Below, piece after piece: positions 18,685 to 30,594 of a stretch of 64,000 nt of DNA (the first letter of the stretch is position 1; every line of letters begins with the position of its first letter). A program made the translations under genes and the position numbers. The stretch comes from UBA10649 sp963700745 (GTDB taxonomy: Bacteria > Actinomycetota > Actinomycetes > S36-B12): positions 248,001-312,000 of the forward strand of contig CAVOYT010000002.1 of the NCBI GenBank assembly GCA_963700745.1, given 5' to 3'. The notes beneath the pieces were generated by a model. That model was not told the origin of the DNA. It made no database searches and worked only from the letters and a program-made list of their open reading frames with translations.

Positions 18685-20343
18685 CTAGCCGGTGGTGTAC
18701 CTCAGGTCCGGCAGAGCGGCCTGAACGGCGTTCGTCTGCTCAGCCGTCCAGCCCTCGGGCCGAACGGCGAGGGCGACCGCGATCGCCATGTTGGCGCTGT
18801 AGTTGTGGCCGACCTCGGGCGGCTCTCCGCCGCTGATGAGGTCCATGCCGACCTGCAGGAAGGTGATGACCGGGATCCAGCGCGTCTGCGGCATCACGCC
18901 CGGGCCATGAGGCAGATCCAGCCAGTCGGGCTGCGACAGCAGCAGGTCGGGACTCCAGTAGACGACGGGATCGTTCGCGTGGGCGGCGAAGACGATCGTG
19001 GGGGGCGACTTCTGCTCGAAGCCGTCGGGGTCGTCCTGGCTCACGAGGACGCGCACGATGGAACCGTCCCCGACGACGGGCTCCCAGGCCGGTCCACCGG
19101 TGCGGTCCGCCTGCCACGTCTTCCACAGCACCGACTCGGCCGGCGGCCCCATCCACACCACGTGCGGGATCTCCGAAGTGACGTCCTCCGGCGTGCTCTC
19201 CGCCGTCCAGGCCCCCTGGGTCCCCATCGAGCCGAGGGACTGCCCGAACAAGATGAGTTCCGGTCGCTGGTCCGGCGGCTTCGCTCGCCAGGCCTCGAGG
19301 ATTCCGTCAATGGTGTTGCGGTTCTGCTCGACGGTCGTCTCAGGGTCGATGACGAACCCGATCCACGACGGGACCGCCGAGTACTGCACGGCAGCCGTGG
19401 TGACGTCGCCGTCGGTGATCGCCTCGAGGGCGTTGATGGCGTTCGGGTCCACCCATCCGGTCCCGGTGACGCCGAAGATGACGAGGTACTTGCGGTCCCA
19501 CGCCCCCACGCGGTCCAGTTCGCTCACCGCGAGGTCCGTGCGTGCCTGTGGGGTGTCGCCCTGCTCCATGCCGACATAGACGCGGACCGGTTGTTGGGCG
19601 GGGCGCCCGGTGATCGATGTGATGGTCTCGGGAGCCATGGTGTTGCTGACGTAGAACCGGCCCTCGCGTCCCAGCGTGTCCCACGGCGTGAGGCTGCCGG
19701 AGCTGCCGCTGTTGATACCCAGGTCCGTGGGCTCCTGGCCGGTGGTATCTGCGTTCACGGTGTCGTAGGACCCCACGAGCCACGCGAGCGCTCCGTTGAC
19801 CGCGGCGGTCGCGACGACGACCAGCGTGACGGCGACCGCGAGCCGCATCCATCGTCGAGGGAGGCGAATCCACCGGCCGAGGAACCTCGCCAGGGCGTTG
19901 CTGCCGGTACGGATCAGCCGCCCCACCAGCAGCATGATCGCGGCGATCACGAGCGTCGCAACCCCAATGATGAGGCTGCCGGCCAGGGGCTCGGGCATGC
20001 CAAGGGCGGCCTGCTGCTCGTACTGCCAGCCGACCGCAATCGGGGTGAACACCAGCGCAGGCAGCCAGAACAACGCGATGAGCGCGGGGCGCAGGCCACG
20101 CGGCATGGACCACCGCCGGACCGGCGGGATCTTGAGCACCGCCCATTCGATGGTGCTGCCGATCGCGTACCCCACGACCGTGCCGAGGGAGGTGAGCAGC
20201 AGGAGGAAGGTGAGCGGGTGGGGGAGGAGCGACGGGGTCAGCGCGCTGGCGTAGCCGATGGCGCCGCCGATGAGGCCGCCTGTGGCAGGGACTCGCCACA
20301 GCAGGCTCCGGGCCGGTTTCGTCTCGCTCGCACTGACCGTCAC
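18685..20343 (-). CDS. Membrane alpha/beta-hydrolase of the Abhydrolase_9 family
   Basis: 552 residues. The N-terminal half (about residues 20-190) has five hydrophobic helices (for example PLTFLLLLTSLGTVVGYAIG and LIALFWLPALVFTPIAVGW), matching the Abhydrolase_9_N membrane domain. The C-terminal extracellular half carries the nucleophile elbow LFGQSLGSMGTQ and a late VGHNYSANM that may supply the His. Start GTG 20343. Widespread in actinobacteria without known substrate; cell-envelope lipid or ester hydrolysis is a reasonable guess only. Divergent from TreS-Mak. Confidence 0.85.
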   Translation of the reverse strand: MTVSASETKPARSLLWRVPATGGLIGGAIGYASALTPSLLPHPLTFLLLLTSLGTVVGYAIGSTIEWAVLKIPPVRRWSMPRGLRPALIALFWLPALVFTPIAVGWQYEQQAALGMPEPLAGSLIIGVATLVIAAIMLLVGRLIRTGSNALARFLGRWIRLPRRWMRLAVAVTLVVVATAAVNGALAWLVGSYDTVNADTTGQEPTDLGINSGSSGSLTPWDTLGREGRFYVSNTMAPETITSITGRPAQQPVRVYVGMEQGDTPQARTDLAVSELDRVGAWDRKYLVIFGVTGTGWVDPNAINALEAITDGDVTTAAVQYSAVPSWIGFVIDPETTVEQNRNTIDGILEAWRAKPPDQRPELILFGQSLGSMGTQGAWTAESTPEDVTSEIPHVVWMGPPAESVLWKTWQADRTGGPAWEPVVGDGSIVRVLVSQDDPDGFEQKSPPTIVFAAHANDPVVYWSPDLLLSQPDWLDLPHGPGVMPQTRWIPVITFLQVGMDLISGGEPPEVGHNYSANMAIAVALAVRPEGWTAEQTNAVQAALPDLRYTTG

Positions 20344-20462
20344 GCGGCGAGTGTAGGGAGGGGGCTACCGGCGCGTCGGGGCCGGAGGCGGATAGCCTCG
20401 AACACGAGGGCACCCGGAGTTGGCTGGACGGTCACGGAGCAACTGGGCAAAGGAGCCGCAGC

Positions 20463-23832
<3,370 letters not shown>

Positions 23833-23863
23833 TCCGTTCGGCCGACCCCCGGGTCAGGTGGAA

Positions 23864-23881
23864 CCACCACCGTCGTGGTGG
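23864..23881 (+). terminator. Hairpin after TreS-Mak
   Basis: Perfect 7-bp stem CCACCAC / GTGGTGG with a CGTC loop, 32 bases after the stop codon and without a T tract, as is common in actinobacteria. Its right arm overlaps the left copy of the tRNA-Arg end repeat, so it may owe part of its sequence to the insertion junction. Confidence 0.45.
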
Positions 23882-23898
23882 CCCCGGCAGGATTCGAA
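23877..23898. repeat. Left att-like copy of the tRNA-Arg 3' end
   Basis: 22 bp identical to 25878-25899 (GGTGGCCCCGGCAGGATTCG plus AA). No tRNA body follows on its right, so it is a displaced 3' fragment. Flanking bases differ at both ends, which limits the repeat to 22 bp. Confidence 0.8.
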
Positions 23899-24011
23899 TC
23901 GGTCGTCGTGCCCAATGCGTGCCCAATGGACTTGATTCGCGGTGGAAACGATTTCGTGCTGCTTGCCCGTCGATTCGAGTCGCCTGGGCGGCCAGGACGA
24001 CGGTCGGATCT

Positions 24012-24042
24012 ATAGCAGACTGATCAATTGATGGTCTGCTAT
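24012..24042. promoter_or_regulatory. Inverted repeat in the ATPase promoter region
   Basis: A perfect 9-bp inverted repeat ATAGCAGAC / GTCTGCTAT with a 13-bp spacer lies 39 bp upstream of the ATPase start. Inside and after it are TTGATG (24028-24033) and, 17 bp on, TAGAGATACT, a plausible -35/-10 pair. The surroundings are distinctly AT-richer than the host genes. An operator over the promoter would fit. Confidence 0.5.
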
Positions 24043-24080
24043 CTGTTCAATAGAGATACTGCGTTCTGTACAGTTCATCC

Positions 24081-25352
24081 ATGACGTACTTTCGACGGAT
24101 CGTGGATGCGGAGCTAGATGAGCTCTTCGATCAGGTGCCGGCGATAGCCCTGAACGGACCCAAGGGGGTAGGGAAGACCACGACGGCCGAACAGCGGGCC
24201 ATGGGACTCGCGAAGCTGGACTCGAAGTCGGTGCGGGAGTCCATCGCGGCGGATCCGGAATTGATCCTGCTTCGCATGCGTCCGTTGCTCATCGACGAGT
24301 GGCAGAAGGTCCCTGGGGTCTGGGATGTCGTGTGGCGCGCAGTCGACGCGGATCCTTCCGGCGGCCAGTTCCTCCTGACCGGCAGCGCGTCACCGCACCC
24401 CGGTGCGACGGCACCTTCGGGCGCCGGCCGGATCGGACGGCTGCGCATGCGTCCCATGACGCTGTCCGAGCGCGGAGTCGGCACGCCCGAAGTCAGCCTC
24501 GCCGAGCTGCTGTCCGGCGCACGTCCCGCCCTCAGTGGGACCTCGTCCCTGCGCCTCGCGGACTACGCGGACGAGATCCTCACCTCGGGCTTCCCGGCAT
24601 TGCGGTCGCTGAGTTCGCGCGCTCTGCGCTTCCAACTCGACTCCTACCTGCGCAATGCCGTGGATCGCGACGTGCCGGAACAGGGACTCAACGTGCGCAA
24701 GCCCGAGTCGATGCTCGCCTGGCTCCGCGCCTATGCGTCCGCGACAGCGACCACGGCCAGTTATACCCAGATCCTCGATGCGGCAACGCCCGGTCACGCG
24801 GACAAGCCTGCTCGGGGCACGGCCATCTCCTATCGTGAGGTGCTGGCCAGCCTGTGGCTGCTCGACCCCATCCCCGCCTGGATGCCCACCGGCAGTCCGA
24901 TGACACGGCTGGGTCAGATGCCCAAGCACCATCTCGCCGACCCCGCCCTCGCAGCGAGACTCCTCGGCCTGACGCACGACGCACTCCTCGATGGGCAGGG
25001 CACGCCGATCGGTCCGCAGGCAGGGACCATGCTGGGGCACCTCTTCGAGTCCCTCGTCACCCTGTGCGTACGTGTCCCGGCGCAGGCTGCCGAGGCAGAG
25101 GTCGCCCACCTTCGCACCCGCAACGGGGACCACGAGGTCGACCTCGTCCTCGTTCGTGATGACGGACGGGTCCTCGCGATTGAAGTGAAACTCGCCAACA
25201 CTGTCGACGACAAGGACCTGCGTCACCTCCACTGGTTGGCGGATCAGCTCGGTGACCGGTTGCTCGATGCACTCATCGTGAACACGGGACCCGCGGCCTA
25301 CCGCCGACCAGATGGCATCGGAGTCTTGCCCCTGGCGCTGCTTGCCCCCTAG
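24081..25352 (+). CDS. AAA_14/DUF4143 ATPase
   Basis: 423 residues, intact. The N-terminal AAA-type module has Walker A GPKGVGKTTTAEQ (residues ~27-39), Walker B-like PLLIDEWQKVPGVWD, and LLTGSASP, the sensor motif typical of this family. The C-terminal DUF4143 domain ends in a nuclease-like pattern (NGDHEVDLVL...GRVLAIEVKLA) matching the PD-(D/E)xK core Asp and Glu-x-Lys. The family is common, often in mobile or sporadically inherited DNA, and its role is unsettled. It is the only complete gene between the two tRNA-end repeats, it has its own AT-rich promoter region, and it contains no frameshift. A cargo or defence gene of the insertion is possible; no partner gene is present. Confidence 0.9.
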   Translation: MTYFRRIVDAELDELFDQVPAIALNGPKGVGKTTTAEQRAMGLAKLDSKSVRESIAADPELILLRMRPLLIDEWQKVPGVWDVVWRAVDADPSGGQFLLTGSASPHPGATAPSGAGRIGRLRMRPMTLSERGVGTPEVSLAELLSGARPALSGTSSLRLADYADEILTSGFPALRSLSSRALRFQLDSYLRNAVDRDVPEQGLNVRKPESMLAWLRAYASATATTASYTQILDAATPGHADKPARGTAISYREVLASLWLLDPIPAWMPTGSPMTRLGQMPKHHLADPALAARLLGLTHDALLDGQGTPIGPQAGTMLGHLFESLVTLCVRVPAQAAEAEVAHLRTRNGDHEVDLVLVRDDGRVLAIEVKLANTVDDKDLRHLHWLADQLGDRLLDALIVNTGPAAYRRPDGIGVLPLALLAP

Positions 25353-25410
25353 AGGGGCCCTCTCCCGGAGTCGCCCGTACAGACGAACGTTCGCAGACCC
25401 CATCCATGTC

Positions 25411-25725
25411 ATGTCGGCCGCCGACCTAGCTCAGGAGTGTCACGGATCGGGCGCCCGTCTGGACCGCACGTTTCGCCGGCACGGCCTCATCCACCTTGAG
25501 TACGGAATCCTGGCGGTGCGAGGCGACATCGTTCGTACGGCCGGCACGACCGATCGGCGGATGGTGACCGTTGCGTTGACCTCGCAAGGTCGGAAACTGC
25601 TCGAGCGCGTGGCCCCGGAGCACGCGGCGGACGTTCATGCATTGATGTTCGAACCGCTCAGCGCTAGCAAGGCCAGAACCCTCGCCACCCTCCTGGCCAA
25701 GGTCGCCGGACCGCTGTCAAGCCAT
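25411..25725 (+). pseudogene. MarR-family regulator remnant with the DNA-binding core deleted
   Basis: From ATG 25411 the frame gives a MarR-like N-terminal helix region (LDRTFRRHGLIHLEYGILAV) and jumps directly to the wing and C-terminal helices (RGDIVRTAGTTDRRMVTVAL, LTSQGRKLLERVAPEHAADV). In normal MarR proteins about 40-50 residues carrying the helix-turn-helix lie between these parts. Here they are absent without a frame break, so this is a real internal deletion. The frame then runs without a stop through to the tRNA gene. It cannot bind DNA in the normal way. It lies inside the tRNA-Arg insertion, 58 bases after the ATPase stop. Confidence 0.7.
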
Positions 25726-25877
25726 CCTTTTGCCGCACAACCAACGCGGCCGAAGTATCGGGCGGACATTCGGCCCAACGTCCGGTTCGATCGTTGCCTT
25801 CTGCGCAGTCGAGCCACCGAGCCTGTCGCGGCTCCAGGCGAGAATGTCACGCATCAGGCGGAAGCAAACATCGGTCG

Positions 25878-25899
25878 GGTGGCCCCGGCAGGATTCGAA
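25878..25899. repeat. Right att-like copy at the 3' end of tRNA-Arg
   Basis: Identical 22 bp to 23877-23898. It covers the T-loop, 3' T-stem, 3' acceptor strand and discriminator of the functional tRNA-Arg gene, the standard crossover site of tRNA-targeting tyrosine integrases. Confidence 0.8.
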
Positions 25900-25952
25900 C
25901 CTGCGACACAAGGTTTAGGAAACCTCTGCTCTATCCCCTGAGCTACGGAGCC
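25880..25952 (-). tRNA. tRNA-Arg (CCT anticodon, reads AGG)
   Basis: 73 nt on the minus strand. Acceptor GGCTCCG pairs with CGGGGCC (with G-T pairs), the D-arm is GCTC/GAGC, the anticodon stem GAGGT/ACCTT holds loop TTCCTAA with anticodon CCT, the T-arm is GCAGG-TTCGAAT-CCTGC, and the discriminator is A. CCA is not encoded. Its 3' part is duplicated 2 kb to the left, so it is the integration target described for the insertion. Confidence 0.95.
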
Positions 25953-26130
25953 GGGATGTCGGTCCAGCGGAAAGACCGGTGCCCAGTCTAAGGAACCGTC
26001 CGCCTGCTCCGTAGGCACGTCGGGTGTGACTGGGATTTGTCCTGGGACTGGCCGTTCCTGGGTGGACTCCGTTGAATGGATGCGTGACGCTTCTCTAGGG
26101 ACGCGTGCGTCCTGACCACGAGGGAGGCTC

Positions 26131-27474
26131 ATGGCTGGCTTCCCGGACTTGCCGGGCGTGGCGGGCGATGCGATAGCCGCCGCGGACGTGACGACTCGTT
26201 CGCTGGTGGATGCGCTGGCGGATCCATTCGTGCTCCTTGCGCCCATTCGCGATGACGAGGGTCAAGTCGTTGACTTCAGCTACGTCGAGGCCAATGCGGC
26301 AGCGTGCGATTTCGAGGGGCGGGCCTACGAGAAGTTCATCGGGACTCGACTGCTGCAGCTCCATCCGGGGAATCTGGAGGGCGGCATGTTCGACGCCTAC
26401 GTGCGTGTCTTGGATGCCGGTGAGCCCTGGGTTGTGGACGACGTCATGTACGAGCTGGAGGGATCGGGAGAGACTCGGATCTACGACATTCGTGCGGCTC
26501 GGGCAGACGGTCTGGTCAGCCTGACGTGGCGAGATGCGACGGAGAGACATGAGCGGATCCGACGGCTTGCGGAGTCCGAGGAGCGCTATCGACTGCTTTC
26601 GGAGAACTCATCGGATGTCGTCATGCTCTCGCGCGACAACTCCGTGACGTGGGTGTCGCCGGCGTTGCAGCGCATGCTCGGCTGGGCGCCCGAGGAGTGG
26701 ATGGGCCGGTCACTGTCGGAGTTCGGCTGTCCGGATGACTATCCGATCGTGTTGGACGCGATGGAGCGGATGACGTCCGGGGAGCAGGCCATCATGCGGA
26801 TCCGCCTCTGCGACAAGGAACGGGTGCCGCACTGGGTCGAGCTGCACGCTCAGACGTACGTGGGTGCGGACGGGATGCCGAACGGCGTGCTGTCCAGCTT
26901 CCGGACAGTGGATGACGAGGTTGCCGGAGCAGCTGCCCTGGAGCGGCTGGCCCGGTTCGACGCCCTGACGGGGTTGCTCAACCGGGGCCAGGGAATCGAC
27001 GTCATCGAGGCAGCGGGTGCGCGGCGACGCCAGCCATCCGAGCAGTTCGCCGTGCTGTTCTGCGACGTCGACAGGTTCAAGAACATCAACGACACGCACG
27101 GGCATGCCGCTGGTGACGAGGTCCTGCGCGTGCTCGCGGGGCGCATCCGGGACACGGTCCGGCGCGAGGATCAGGTGGCTCGTTTCGGGGGCGACGAGTT
27201 CGTCGTCCTCCTCGAAGGCGTCCACGACCTCGACGAAGCCGTGGAGATCGCCGAGAAGATCCGTGCTATCGCGACTGATCCCGTGTGGCATGACGGCCGG
27301 TCCATCTCATCCAGCGTCAGTATCGGCGCTACTGTCGCCGAGCCAGGCGAGGACGGCAAGCGCCTGCTGCGCCGGGCTGACCTGGCGATGTATGAGGCCA
27401 AGCGCGCCGGACGGGATCGGGTGATCGCGATCGCTAGCTCGGACGACCTCGGCGACTGCTATGCCGGCACCTAG
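26131..27474 (+). CDS. Diguanylate cyclase with PAS sensor domains
   Basis: 447 residues, soluble. Two PAS-like domains (residues ~20-145 and ~150-270; the second contains EERYRLLSENSSDVVMLSRD and WVSPALQRMLGW) precede a GGDEF domain (~280-440). The catalytic loop FGGDEFV is complete, and an RxxD inhibitory site (RRED) lies five residues before it, so the enzyme should make cyclic di-GMP with product feedback. There is no EAL domain and no membrane segment. ATG 26131 follows GAGGGAGG. A 14-bp palindrome GGACGC-GT-GCGTCC (26099-26112) lies just upstream and could be an operator. Confidence 0.93.
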   Translation: MAGFPDLPGVAGDAIAAADVTTRSLVDALADPFVLLAPIRDDEGQVVDFSYVEANAAACDFEGRAYEKFIGTRLLQLHPGNLEGGMFDAYVRVLDAGEPWVVDDVMYELEGSGETRIYDIRAARADGLVSLTWRDATERHERIRRLAESEERYRLLSENSSDVVMLSRDNSVTWVSPALQRMLGWAPEEWMGRSLSEFGCPDDYPIVLDAMERMTSGEQAIMRIRLCDKERVPHWVELHAQTYVGADGMPNGVLSSFRTVDDEVAGAAALERLARFDALTGLLNRGQGIDVIEAAGARRRQPSEQFAVLFCDVDRFKNINDTHGHAAGDEVLRVLAGRIRDTVRREDQVARFGGDEFVVLLEGVHDLDEAVEIAEKIRAIATDPVWHDGRSISSSVSIGATVAEPGEDGKRLLRRADLAMYEAKRAGRDRVIAIASSDDLGDCYAGT

Positions 27475-27517
27475 CCGCACGATGGTCACCCGCGTCCGCG
27501 CACGCTAGCGTGCCGAC

Positions 27518-28904
27518 GTGACCCCTGAGGACTCGGTGCTCGCTGCATGTGACGCGGTGCTCGACGACCGCGACATCGTCACCGACGCGGACATCCTCGC
27601 GTCCTACACCCGCGACCGGTCCACCGGGTCGGCGGCAGGGGAGCCCTTCGCCGTCGTATTCCCGCGCACTACCGATCAGGTGTCTGCGGTGATGGCCGCC
27701 GCGTACGCGCATCGGGTTCCGGTGGTGCCACGCGGCGCCGGGTCTGGTCTCTCCGGTGGCAGCAACGCCATTGACGGGTCCCTGGTGGTCTGTGTCGAGC
27801 GCATGAGCGACGTCCTGGACGTGAACGGCATGGACGGATACGTGGAGACACAGCCGGGCATCATGAACACCGAGTTGCGCGAGCACGTGCACCAGCACGG
27901 ACTCTGGTACGCGCCCGACCCTGCGAGCAGGGACTTCTGCTCCATCGGCGGCAACGTCAACACCAATGCCGGCGGCCTGTGCTGCGTGAAGTACGGCGTC
28001 ACGCGCGATGCGGTCCTTGGCCTGGAGGTGGTGCTGGCGGACGGCAGGGTGACTCGATTGGGCCGGCGGACGATCAAGGGCGTGGCCGGCTACGACCTTG
28101 CCGGATTGATGGTCGGGTCGGAGGGCACGCTGGGCATCGTGACGATGGCCAGGCTGCGACTGCGTCCACCGCCTCCGCCGCGCCACGACGGCCGTCGCGG
28201 TGTTCGACGAGGTGGGGAGTGCCGGCCGGGCGACGACGGCGATCATGGCCGAGCTCACGCCGAGCATGCTCGAGTTGATGGACCAGCAGACCCTCCGGGT
28301 GGTCGAGGCGTGGCGGCCGATGGGACTGGACGTCGATGCGGGAGCACTGCTGGTGGCGCAGACCGACGGCGCGCACGGTGCGGCTCTCGCGGACGCCGAC
28401 CGGCTCCTGCAGATCTGCGAGGAGCACGGCGCCCGGGAGGGCTACCGCTCCGAGGACGAGGAGGAGTCAGAGATGCTCCTCGGCGCGCGTCGCATGGTGA
28501 TCCTCGCGATGGAGGACCTCGGGGACTGGCTGCTCGACGACGTCGCCGTGCCGCGCTCGAACCTGGCGGAGGCCATGGTGCGCATCCAGGGCATTGCCGA
28601 AGCGCGTGACGTCACGATCTGCACGTTCGGGCACGCGGGCGACGGGAACCTCCATCCGACGATCGTGACCGATCGTGGCGACGAGGCCGCCTCGGCCCGA
28701 GCACTGCTCGCCTTCGACGACATCCTCGACGTGTCACTCGAGCTGGGTGGGACGGTCACCGGCGAGCATGGCATCGGCAACCTCAAGCAGCGCGGGCTGG
28801 GTCGCGAGTTGGACGATCTTGCAGCGGGCCTGCACACGCGCATCAAGCAGGCGTGGGACCCGGAGAACATCCTCAATCCCGGGAAGTCGCTGCCTCGTTG
28901 GTAG
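27518..28904 (+). CDS. GlcD-like FAD-linked 2-hydroxyacid dehydrogenase (one frameshift)
   Basis: About 461 residues after removing one extra C near 28184. N-terminal FAD_binding_4 domain: VVPRGAGSGLSGGSNAIDGS, SIGGNVNTNAGGLCCVKYG, VAGYDLAGLMVGSEGTLGIV. C-terminal FAD-oxidase_C domain: ICTFGHAGDGNLHPTIV and TVTGEHGIGNLKQ, closing with AWDPENILNPGKSLP. These are the motifs of D-lactate/glycolate dehydrogenases. Start GTG 27518. No GlcE/GlcF partner is adjacent, so it is more like the single-subunit D-lactate or 2-hydroxyglutarate dehydrogenases. Glycerate kinase elsewhere in the window could share glyoxylate metabolism, but that is inference. Confidence 0.9.
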
Positions 28905-28943
28905 GCGATCGGCTTAGCCCGACAGTGGGTGGAAGGAGGGACC

Positions 28944-29462
28944 ATGACGCGGTTGTCGGTTTTCATCGCGTGCAGCCTTGACGGCTATATCGCCACGTCG
29001 GAGGGGAGCCTTGACTGGCTGGAGCGGGCTGCGCGCGCGGACGAGGACTATGGCTACGAGGAGTTCATGTCCACCGTTGATGCATTGGCGATGGGCCGCG
29101 GAACCTACGACCACATTGCCTATCTGGACCCCCTTCCCTTCGGTGAGCGTGAGGTGTTCGTGTTCACCAGCACCACGCCCGAGCCGCGCACCGGCGTGAC
29201 GTTCTGGCGACCGACCCCGCGTCAGGCATACGCGGCCTGGCAGGAGATGGGGCTCGAGCACGTCTACGTCGATGGCGGGCTGCTCATCGGCTCGTTCCTG
29301 GAGGAAGGCCTCATCGACGACCTCACCATCACCGTCGTGCCACTGTTGCTGGGTTCAGGTCGACCGCTCTTCCATCCGGGTCGGCCACTCGCCGCCCTCA
29401 CCTTGACGGGGGTCCGGCACTGGCCAAGTGGCCTGGTGAATTTGTCCTACGCAAGGAGATAG
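28944..29462 (+). CDS. Dihydrofolate reductase-like protein (RibD C-terminal family)
   Basis: 172 residues; ATG 28944 follows GGAAGGAGGG. The fold is that of the RibD_C/DHFR family: MTRLSVFIACSLDGYIAT at the N-terminus, LAMGRGTYDHI, HVYVDGGLLIGSFLEEGLID, and LLLGSGRPLF near the C-terminus. Such single-domain proteins are NADPH-dependent reductases of mostly unknown substrate; they are not the essential FolA. It sits in a run of plus-strand genes after the GlcD-like gene, with 39 bases between. Confidence 0.87.
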   Translation: MTRLSVFIACSLDGYIATSEGSLDWLERAARADEDYGYEEFMSTVDALAMGRGTYDHIAYLDPLPFGEREVFVFTSTTPEPRTGVTFWRPTPRQAYAAWQEMGLEHVYVDGGLLIGSFLEEGLIDDLTITVVPLLLGSGRPLFHPGRPLAALTLTGVRHWPSGLVNLSYARR

Positions 29463-29494
29463 CCGAGGAGGCTGCGGAGCACTACCCTGACGCC

Positions 29495-29887
29495 ATGCCT
29501 CGATTCCTTCTCGGTTGGCTCCTCGGCCTCGGCGGCAACGCCATCGGTCTCATCCTTGCCTCCCTGATCCTGAAGGATGACTTCAAGTTCGAGAGCGCGA
29601 CCGGGTTCTTCATCAGCCTCGTCATCTTTGCCATCCTCAGCGGCCTGTTCACGTGGCTGGTCCTGAAGTTCCTCATCCGGAACGCGGGCTCAATCGTCGC
29701 GCTCACCGGCCTCATCGCGACCTTCCTGGCGCTGCTGATCACCGACCTGCTGCCCTGGGGCTCCCTCAACATCAGTGGGTGGGGCTGGGTCTGGGGCACC
29801 CTGATCGTCTGGATCTGCGGGATGTTCATCTGGCTGCTGCCTGGGCCGTGGCGCAACTTCAAGAAGGCCACGCCGGGACCTCGCTGA
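29495..29887 (+). CDS. Small four-helix membrane protein
   Basis: 130 residues, nearly all membrane: helices at about residues 2-24, 35-58, 66-88 and 97-117, ending in a short basic tail (WRNFKKATPGPR). A single Glu and several Gly/Trp are the only polar features in the helices. It resembles small holin-like or DUF membrane proteins only in size, so I assign no family. It follows the reductase gene by 32 bases and is convergent with the TetR gene. Confidence 0.8.
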   Translation: MPRFLLGWLLGLGGNAIGLILASLILKDDFKFESATGFFISLVIFAILSGLFTWLVLKFLIRNAGSIVALTGLIATFLALLITDLLPWGSLNISGWGWVWGTLIVWICGMFIWLLPGPWRNFKKATPGPR

Positions 29888-29906
29888 TCGACGCGACCTT
29901 GCGTCG

Positions 29907-30500
29907 CTAGCTCAATGGCTCGAACAGATAGTGGCGGACGACCGGAGTCAGGGCTGCCGCCAGTGACTGCCTGTTCAGGGTGAGCAACGGTTCGAACCGG
30001 ATGATGTTGCGCGTGAACACCAGCCCGACGATCTGAGCGGCGAGCAGTGACGCCCGCAGTTCGGGCGCGTCCGCACCGAGCAGTCGCGCGGCGGGCACGA
30101 GTACCCGTTCCTTGAGGAATTCCCGCGCCATGTCCGCCGCCTCGGGCTCGGAGGCGGCCGCCCTGATCAGTCCGGTCGAGAGTCGCTGGTAGTCCGGATC
30201 GTCCAACAAGGCGGCGATGAAGCCGGCGAAGGCCGCAGCCGGGTCGTCCGCGTCCTGAAGCAGCGTGGGCAGCACCGTCTCAGGGTCGATGGGTGGCTCG
30301 GCCGCCGCCACGAAGAGCCGCTGCTTGGAGCCGAAGTAGTGCGTGACGAGTCGGGAGTCGACCCCGGCGGCCTCGGCGATCCCGCGGATCGTGGTGCGGT
30401 CGTAGCCCAGGTCGGCGAACAGCTGTCGCGCCGCGGCCAGGATCTGCTCGCGGGTGTCGGGGCGACCCGGCCGACGGCCGGCTCGGACGGGTCCGGTCAC
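29907..30500 (-). CDS. TetR-family repressor of the divergent efflux gene
   Basis: 197 residues, start GTG 30500. The N-terminal helix-turn-helix reads TREQILAAARQLFADLGYDR, then TTIRGIAEAAGVDSRLVTHY-FGSKQRL, as in TetR/AcrR proteins. The C-terminal ligand domain is all-helical, with a DUF-like TetR_C end (ELRASLLAAQIVGLVFTRNI). It is transcribed away from the MFS transporter, with a perfect palindrome between them. The expected behaviour is repression of both genes, relieved by a transported compound. Confidence 0.92.
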   Translation of the reverse strand: MTGPVRAGRRPGRPDTREQILAAARQLFADLGYDRTTIRGIAEAAGVDSRLVTHYFGSKQRLFVAAAEPPIDPETVLPTLLQDADDPAAAFAGFIAALLDDPDYQRLSTGLIRAAASEPEAADMAREFLKERVLVPAARLLGADAPELRASLLAAQIVGLVFTRNIIRFEPLLTLNRQSLAAALTPVVRHYLFEPLS

Positions 30501-30554
30501 GGCGTCATCATGCCCACCTGACTCCTTGCCGACTTGCCATCACACCGGCTACTC

Positions 30555-30576
30555 TAATTCCACTAGCGTGGAATTA
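30555..30576. promoter_or_regulatory. TetR operator palindrome
   Basis: Perfect 9-bp inverted repeat TAATTCCAC / GTGGAATTA with TAGC between, centred in the 94-bp gap between the divergent tetR and MFS starts and 19 bp before the MFS ATG. Symmetry and position are what is expected for the TetR-type protein beside it. Its AT-rich arms stand out from the local base composition. Confidence 0.85.
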
Positions 30577-30594
30577 ACGAGCCGAGGAGTCCGG

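Larger units (their letters stand above)
23877..25899. mobile_element. Small tRNA-Arg-associated insertion bounded by 22-bp att-like repeats
   Basis: A 22-bp direct repeat lies at 23877-23898 and 25878-25899, offset by exactly 2001 bp. The right copy is the 3' end of tRNA-Arg(CCT), from the T-loop through the discriminator base plus two flanking bases; the left copy is an orphan. This is the signature left by tyrosine-integrase elements that rebuild the tRNA on insertion. Inside are an AT-richer leader, a DUF4143 ATPase and a marR remnant; no integrase remains. Just inside the left end, CGTGCCCAAT occurs twice with an 11-bp period (23907-23927), possibly recombinase arm sites. It is either a remnant or a non-autonomous element. 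Confidence 0.7.
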
